Assembly (NCBI GenBank): GCA_003224635.1
Contig: QHZK01000189.1
Coordinates: 1-17,409, forward strand
Reading direction: 5' to 3'
Length of the DNA stretch: 17,409 nucleotides
Source: Acidobacteriota bacterium
GTDB taxonomy: Bacteria > Acidobacteriota > Terriglobia > UBA7540
Shown here: piece by piece, positions 14,126-17,409 of the stretch
How positions within the stretch are numbered: the first letter of the stretch is position 1
Layout: each line of letters begins with the position of its first letter
Program-made: the position numbers and the translations under genes
The notes under the pieces: generated by a model
Databases searched by the model: none
Seen by the model: the letters and a program-made list of their open reading frames with translations, nothing else
Told to the model about the DNA's origin: nothing

Positions 14126-14146
14126 GGACAAAGGACGAACGACAAA
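14126..14146. repeat. Heptamer tandem repeat
   Basis: Three adjacent 7-nt units, GGACAAA, GGACGAA, CGACAAA, lie immediately downstream of the deacetylase stop codon (14147-14149). Non-coding; same 7-nt period as at 6084-6104. Confidence 0.55.
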
Positions 14147-15940
14147 TCACTCATTCCACCCCTCGTGCTCCTGCCAGTCGACGATCCGGTAATGGACCTC
14201 CTCGCGGGGCAGCTCGGCGAACGTCCTCTTCATGCCCTCGTCGATGTTGCCGTCCTGTGACTGGTAGATCCAGCCCATCTCCTGCTTGAGGGCCGCCGCT
14301 TCGCCGCTCAGATAGACCGGATATTTCTCGTAGTGATAGGGCGCGGGCTTGAAGCCCCCAGCGCCGTAGGCCTGGTCGGCAAGGACAATGGTCCCCGGAT
14401 CGATGTGTTTTTCGCGCAAGAGCTCCTGGCAGGCTTTGATCGCGAACCAGTTTGCCGTGCGATGGTCCACGTGCCGCTCGTCGGGATGCGGAGTGGCGAT
14501 CATGGCGGGACGGAAGTCCTGGATGATCTGTTTGACGACGTCGATGACTGCGTCGCGCGCATACGGCAGGTTGGGCTTGAGGACGTTTTCATAGGGCGCG
14601 TGGTCGGTCGCCAGGTAGATCGAGAGAAAGGGGTTCGAACCCTTGACGTGCTCGGACCAGATTGCGCCCGACCCGCCGTCGGGCAGTCCGAGGAAGGTCA
14701 CTTTATCGCGCGTGAGCCCGATGTGCTCGAGCGCCTCGGCCGACTCCTCCATGCGCACCATGCCGAATTCGCGCGCCTCGTTCGGTCCGCAAGGCTTCGA
14801 GTAGTATCGCTCGCAGGCGCCCACGTCTCCGCCCGTGAAGAAGACCACGCGCACCGGACGGCTCGCTTCCACCATGGCCCGAATCAGGCCCGCCCAGGGG
14901 TGCTCGTCGTCCTCGTGGGGACAGAAGACCAGCAAGGACGATGGCAAGTTGTTAGCGGCGATTTCGGTCTTCGCGTCCGCTCTCGAAGTCTGCCCCGGCG
15001 CGTAGAACTCGCGGTACTTCGTGAAGTCGATATCTGTGTTGTAAGGATGGGTGAAGTTGTTGCTGTAAGGCTTGGGAAGGTCGCGGTTCGGGTCGCGCAC
15101 GATGGCGCGCGGCGAGAACTGCATGTCGTAGAGCACGGTGCGGTCAGCGTTCCAGACCGCGACGGTGTACTGGTCGACTTCGGGCGGAGGAATTTTTTCG
15201 TGGCGCGCCGGCCCGCCCGCGCCGAGCACCGCTACCTGCGTGCCTTGGAGGAACGCCGCCGTGCCCGCCGGCATCATGGGCAGCGTGGTCTCGCCGCGAG
15301 CGGGCAGAGACAGGTTGGCGCGCAGCACCTTGAGAGCGAGCGCAGGGTTCTCCGGCTGCTTCCCCGACAAATTGGCCTCGCCTGAAAACGTCGCGATCCA
15401 GGGGTAATTGGCGTTGGAAAATTCGACGCGCAGCCCGCCGATCTCGCGGTCCGTCAGATTCTCGAGAACCGTCTCGCACTGGATGGTCTCGCCCGGTGAA
15501 TAGAACGTCTTGTCCAGATTCACGCGCGCGATGCGCACCAGCTTCCGGTAGACCGCGAAGCTCCTGAGCTTCCGGGTGGCGACCGTCTCGCGAGTCGAGC
15601 GGTCTTCCACGTGGACCGTTACGGTATAGACGCCGGTCGGCGCGTCGGCGGGAACAGGCCATCGCGCTTCGTAGCGAAGCTCGTCCGGCATACTTCGTGG
15701 CTGCCGATCCATTTCCACGCTGGCAACCGCCGTCGTGCCGGTGTACTGGATATCGGCGAACACTGAGTACCGGGCCGGATCGCCCTGGATCCCTTTCAGG
15801 CCGGCGCGGATCGTGGCCGTCGAGCCCACGTTGTATCCGGTGTCGGCGGGACCTCCTTCCACAACCAGCGAATCCCCCGCGCGCCCGGGGGATGTGAGGC
15901 ACGCGAGCGAGAGCAGAAACATCCCGAGAAATGGCCGCAT
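14147..15940 (-). CDS. Exported PIG-L/LmbE-family deacetylase with N-terminal beta-sandwich domains
   Basis: A 597-aa protein. The signal peptide is MRPFLGMFLLSLACLTSPGRAG. Residues ~25-310 look like two Ig-like/beta-sandwich domains (YNVGSTATIRAGLKG, GVYTVTVHVEDRS, FYSPGETIQCETVLENLTDREIGG). The catalytic LmbE domain covers ~334-597, with zinc motif PHEDDE at 341-346 and P-H-P-D-E-R-H-V-D-H at 484-493. The family removes N-acetyl groups from GlcNAc-type sugars or related amides in a zinc-dependent way. The usual first motif is PHPDDE; here Glu replaces Pro. ATG 15940 follows GGGAGACCA. Acting outside the cytoplasm on GlcNAc-containing glycans is inferred, and is consistent with the GH20 enzyme in the same window, though the two are far apart. 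Confidence 0.9.
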   Translation of the reverse strand: MRPFLGMFLLSLACLTSPGRAGDSLVVEGGPADTGYNVGSTATIRAGLKGIQGDPARYSVFADIQYTGTTAVASVEMDRQPRSMPDELRYEARWPVPADAPTGVYTVTVHVEDRSTRETVATRKLRSFAVYRKLVRIARVNLDKTFYSPGETIQCETVLENLTDREIGGLRVEFSNANYPWIATFSGEANLSGKQPENPALALKVLRANLSLPARGETTLPMMPAGTAAFLQGTQVAVLGAGGPARHEKIPPPEVDQYTVAVWNADRTVLYDMQFSPRAIVRDPNRDLPKPYSNNFTHPYNTDIDFTKYREFYAPGQTSRADAKTEIAANNLPSSLLVFCPHEDDEHPWAGLIRAMVEASRPVRVVFFTGGDVGACERYYSKPCGPNEAREFGMVRMEESAEALEHIGLTRDKVTFLGLPDGGSGAIWSEHVKGSNPFLSIYLATDHAPYENVLKPNLPYARDAVIDVVKQIIQDFRPAMIATPHPDERHVDHRTANWFAIKACQELLREKHIDPGTIVLADQAYGAGGFKPAPYHYEKYPVYLSGEAAALKQEMGWIYQSQDGNIDEGMKRTFAELPREEVHYRIVDWQEHEGWNE

Positions 15941-16213
15941 TGGTCTCCCTGCCTTTCCGACAGCGCTGCGCCATTATTCTGAGTTGGGGCTGTAAGTTCA
16001 ACAGGAAAAGCGCGGAGTGGCTAAGTTTGACTGAACCAACGCGGGAAGCAAGGAGGCAGGCGACTTGGGGGGTGGCGCCGCCGAACGGCGCAGAGTTAGT
16101 GAAGACAAACCCACATCAGCGGAGCCGAGCGAGAGACGGACGCACACCGCGCCCCCACGTTACGACACGGAGCGTTTCGAGAAGTCACTGCCCGCTGCGG
16201 TGAACGACCTGAA
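15941..16213. other. 273-bp spacer, no gene seen
   Basis: Between the deacetylase start and the zinc-ribbon stop, both minus strand. It should contain the deacetylase promoter, but no convincing -35/-10 pair was found. A small hairpin GCGCCG/CGGCGC with a CCGAA loop lies at 16075-16091. Plus-strand open frames here lack protein character. Confidence 0.45.
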
Positions 16214-16402
16214 TCAACCCCCAGCCCCAGCGACCGCCTTCTTCTCGGTTTCCGGCTCCTTGGCCTCCTCGCTCATCTCCGGAGGTGCTTTCTGGCGTGG
16301 AACAATCAGAATCCGTTGGCACACCAGGCACAGCAGATGCTCACCGCTGGGCGAGCGCGAGGTACGCGAGGAACCGCAGAACGGACATTTTTGGATCTTC
16401 AT
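16214..16402 (-). CDS. Small zinc-ribbon protein (62 aa)
   Basis: Two CxxC pairs, C6-C9 (CPFCGS) and C25-C28 (CLVCQ), form a zinc-ribbon-like knuckle, followed by an acidic/Lys-rich flexible tail (PPEMSEEAKEPETEKKAVAGAGG). Comparable rubredoxin/zinc-ribbon mini-proteins are common in bacteria but mostly uncharacterised. ATG 16402 is used; in-frame GTG codons at 16408 and 16411 are alternatives. No strong Shine-Dalgarno. Nucleic-acid or protein binding is a guess from the fold. Confidence 0.65.
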   Translation of the reverse strand: MKIQKCPFCGSSRTSRSPSGEHLLCLVCQRILIVPRQKAPPEMSEEAKEPETEKKAVAGAGG

Positions 16403-16459
16403 ACGCACCACAACTCTAGCACGCGGAGTAACGTCTACAATAGCCCATCGGAGTACATA

Positions 16460-16483
16460 ACTTGATGGTATAGTATCTCAAGT
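16460..16483. promoter_or_regulatory. Inverted repeat in AT-rich spacer, operator candidate
   Basis: ACTTGA (16460-16465) and TCAAGT (16478-16483) form a 6-bp dyad in the AT-rich region upstream of the zinc-ribbon gene and downstream of the dehydratase. On the minus strand the right arm overlaps TTGAGA, which with TATGTA 16 nt on could be a weak promoter for the zinc-ribbon gene. Confidence 0.3.
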
Positions 16484-16555
16484 ATTTATTCACTTCATTA
16501 TAAACAACCAGCTCTCCGCTTTCCCCGGCAGTAGCCACTTCGTTAACCGCCGTTC

Positions 16556-17409
16556 TCACGCGACAACCGTTGCGCCCCTCAGGTAATCGAAATCGCAGCC
16601 TTCGTGCGCTTGAAGAATGTGATCCAGGTACATCTTGCCGTAACCGCGCTGATAGTGGGGCGCGGGCGGCTGCCAGGCCGCCCGCCGGCGTTTCATCTCG
16701 GCCGCAGGAATCAGCAGTTCCAGTCTTCGGGCGGGAACATCGAGTTCGATCACATCGCCATTCTTGACCACCGCGAGCGGCCCGCCCACCGCCGACTCCG
16801 GCGAGACGTGGAGCACTACCGTCCCGTACGCGGTACCGCTCATGCGGGCGTCGCTCAAACGCACCATATCTTTCACGCCCGCCTTCAGCAGTTTCGCCGG
16901 AACGGGCATGTCACCCCACTCGGGCATTCCCGGAGCGCCCTTGGGGCCCGCCTTCTTGAGCACCAGCACGCAGCTCTCGTCCACGTCCAGATCAGGGTCG
17001 TCCACGCGCTCCGTAAGATCGTTATTGTCCTCAAACACCACGGCGCGCCCCTTGTGCTTGAGGAGCTGGGGCGAGGCGGCAGACTGCTTGATCACGGCGC
17101 CGCGCGGCGCAAGATTCCCCTTGAGAATAGCGGTGCCTCCTTCGCGTTGGAGCGGCTGGTTCAGCGCCTTGATGACCTCCCGGTTGAAACACGAGGCTTG
17201 AGCGATGTTTTCGCCGACGGTCTTTCCCGTCACCGTCACGGCGTTCAAGTGCAGAAGCGTACCCAATTCCTTCATGACCGCGGGCAGTCCGCCCGCGTAG
17301 AACATATCCTCCATCAAGAAAGCTCCCGACGGCCGGACGTTGGTGATGAAGGGGGTGGTGCGGGAGAGTTCGTCAAATTTTTCAAGTGGCAGGTCGAGGC
17401 CCACCCGGC
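16556..17409 (-). CDS. IlvD/Edd-family dehydratase, sugar-acid (L-arabonate-like) type, N-terminus outside window
   Basis: The C-terminal ~284 residues of an Fe-S dehydratase that removes water from a 2,3-dihydroxy acid to give a 2-keto-3-deoxy acid. The frame is open through the window end, so the start is outside; the GTG at 17404 is internal, not a start. Family landmarks are RPSGAFLMEDMFYAGGLPAV, LRLSDARMSG in the form MVRLSDARMSGTAYGTVV (with the catalytic-type Ser), and ESAVGGPLAVVKNGDVIELDVPARRLELL. The end, YQRGYGKMYLDHILQAHEGCDFDYLRG, is the pattern of L-arabonate/D-xylonate-type dehydratases and not of branched-chain IlvD. The cluster-ligand cysteines lie in the missing half. Good match to a sugar-acid role; exact substrate unknown. 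Confidence 0.9.
   Translation of the reverse strand, partial: RVGLDLPLEKFDELSRTTPFITNVRPSGAFLMEDMFYAGGLPAVMKELGTLLHLNAVTVTGKTVGENIAQASCFNREVIKALNQPLQREGGTAILKGNLAPRGAVIKQSAASPQLLKHKGRAVVFEDNNDLTERVDDPDLDVDESCVLVLKKAGPKGAPGMPEWGDMPVPAKLLKAGVKDMVRLSDARMSGTAYGTVVLHVSPESAVGGPLAVVKNGDVIELDVPARRLELLIPAAEMKRRRAAWQPPAPHYQRGYGKMYLDHILQAHEGCDFDYLRGATVVA

Noticed and set aside
13963..14154. N-terminal extension of the 171-aa gene to ATG 14154, overlapping the deacetylase stop (ATGAGTGA)
   Set aside because: The added 64 residues cover heptamer repeat and hairpin sequence; a good Shine-Dalgarno serves ATG 13962 instead. Translational coupling remains a minor alternative.
14333..15385. 350-aa plus-strand open frame
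   Set aside because: Antisense shadow of the LmbE deacetylase; Arg/Val/Gly-rich composition typical of shadow frames in GC-rich DNA.
16500..16505. TATAAT on the minus strand as a promoter for the zinc-ribbon gene
   Set aside because: No acceptable -35 hexamer at 16-18 nt and about 100 nt from the start codon; too weak to list.

Overview
The window reads as chromosomal DNA of a GC-rich, Gram-negative soil-type heterotroph. The best guess is an Acidobacteriota member (Bryobacter/Solibacter-like). That guess is inference. It rests on the gene mix (FecR/DUF6600 surface protein, Tat-tagged sugar-isomerase-like protein, exported LmbE deacetylase with beta-sandwich domains, orphan Memo protein, sugar-acid dehydratase) and on the intergenic repeats, not on any marker gene. 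No rRNA, tRNA, CRISPR array, transposase or phage gene was seen.

Layout. 1-1657 (-): 3' truncated secreted GH20 beta-N-acetylhexosaminidase, read from a GTG start. 1897-2991 (+): M19 membrane-dipeptidase-family enzyme, divergent from GH20. 3159-4820 (+): exported FecR-domain/DUF6600 protein with a Gly-rich tail. It converges on 4839-5669 (-), a Memo-family (AmmeMemoRadiSam system B) protein, which is preceded by a 101-aa unknown protein with a TTG start. 6139-7110 (-): aldo/keto reductase. 7224-7595 (+): 123-aa unknown, whose stop codon interlocks with that of the next minus-strand gene.

7592-11393 (-) is a probable four-gene sugar-catabolic operon. In transcription order it encodes a HUMPS-superfamily (3-hexulose-6-phosphate-synthase-like) enzyme, a zinc-dependent medium-chain dehydrogenase, an SDR oxidoreductase and a sugar isomerase/epimerase. 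Repeats fill its two longer spacers and supply the last codons of the HUMPS gene. 11394-11918 is the only long gene-free stretch. 11919-12830 (+) is a Tat-exported hydroxypyruvate-isomerase-like protein. 12838-14150 is a patch of short unknown genes: an antisense-overlapping pair (+/-) and a 171-aa protein whose leader can fold over its ribosome binding site. 14147-15940 (-) is an exported PIG-L/LmbE deacetylase. 16214-16402 (-) is a tiny zinc-ribbon protein. 16556-17409 (-) is the C-terminal half of an IlvD/Edd-family dehydratase of the sugar-acid type, truncated by the window end.

The unifying theme is scavenging of sugars and cell-wall or chitin-type material. Exported hydrolases (GH20, LmbE, possibly M19) would free amino sugars and dipeptides, and cytoplasmic dehydrogenases, isomerases, an aldolase/decarboxylase and a sugar-acid dehydratase would process unusual sugars. 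Two things stand out. One is the HUMPS-MDR-SDR-isomerase cluster, whose substrate cannot be read from sequence. The other is a dense set of intergenic repeats: structure-conserved hairpins, and degenerate ~7/15-nt periodic repeats in four separate spacers.
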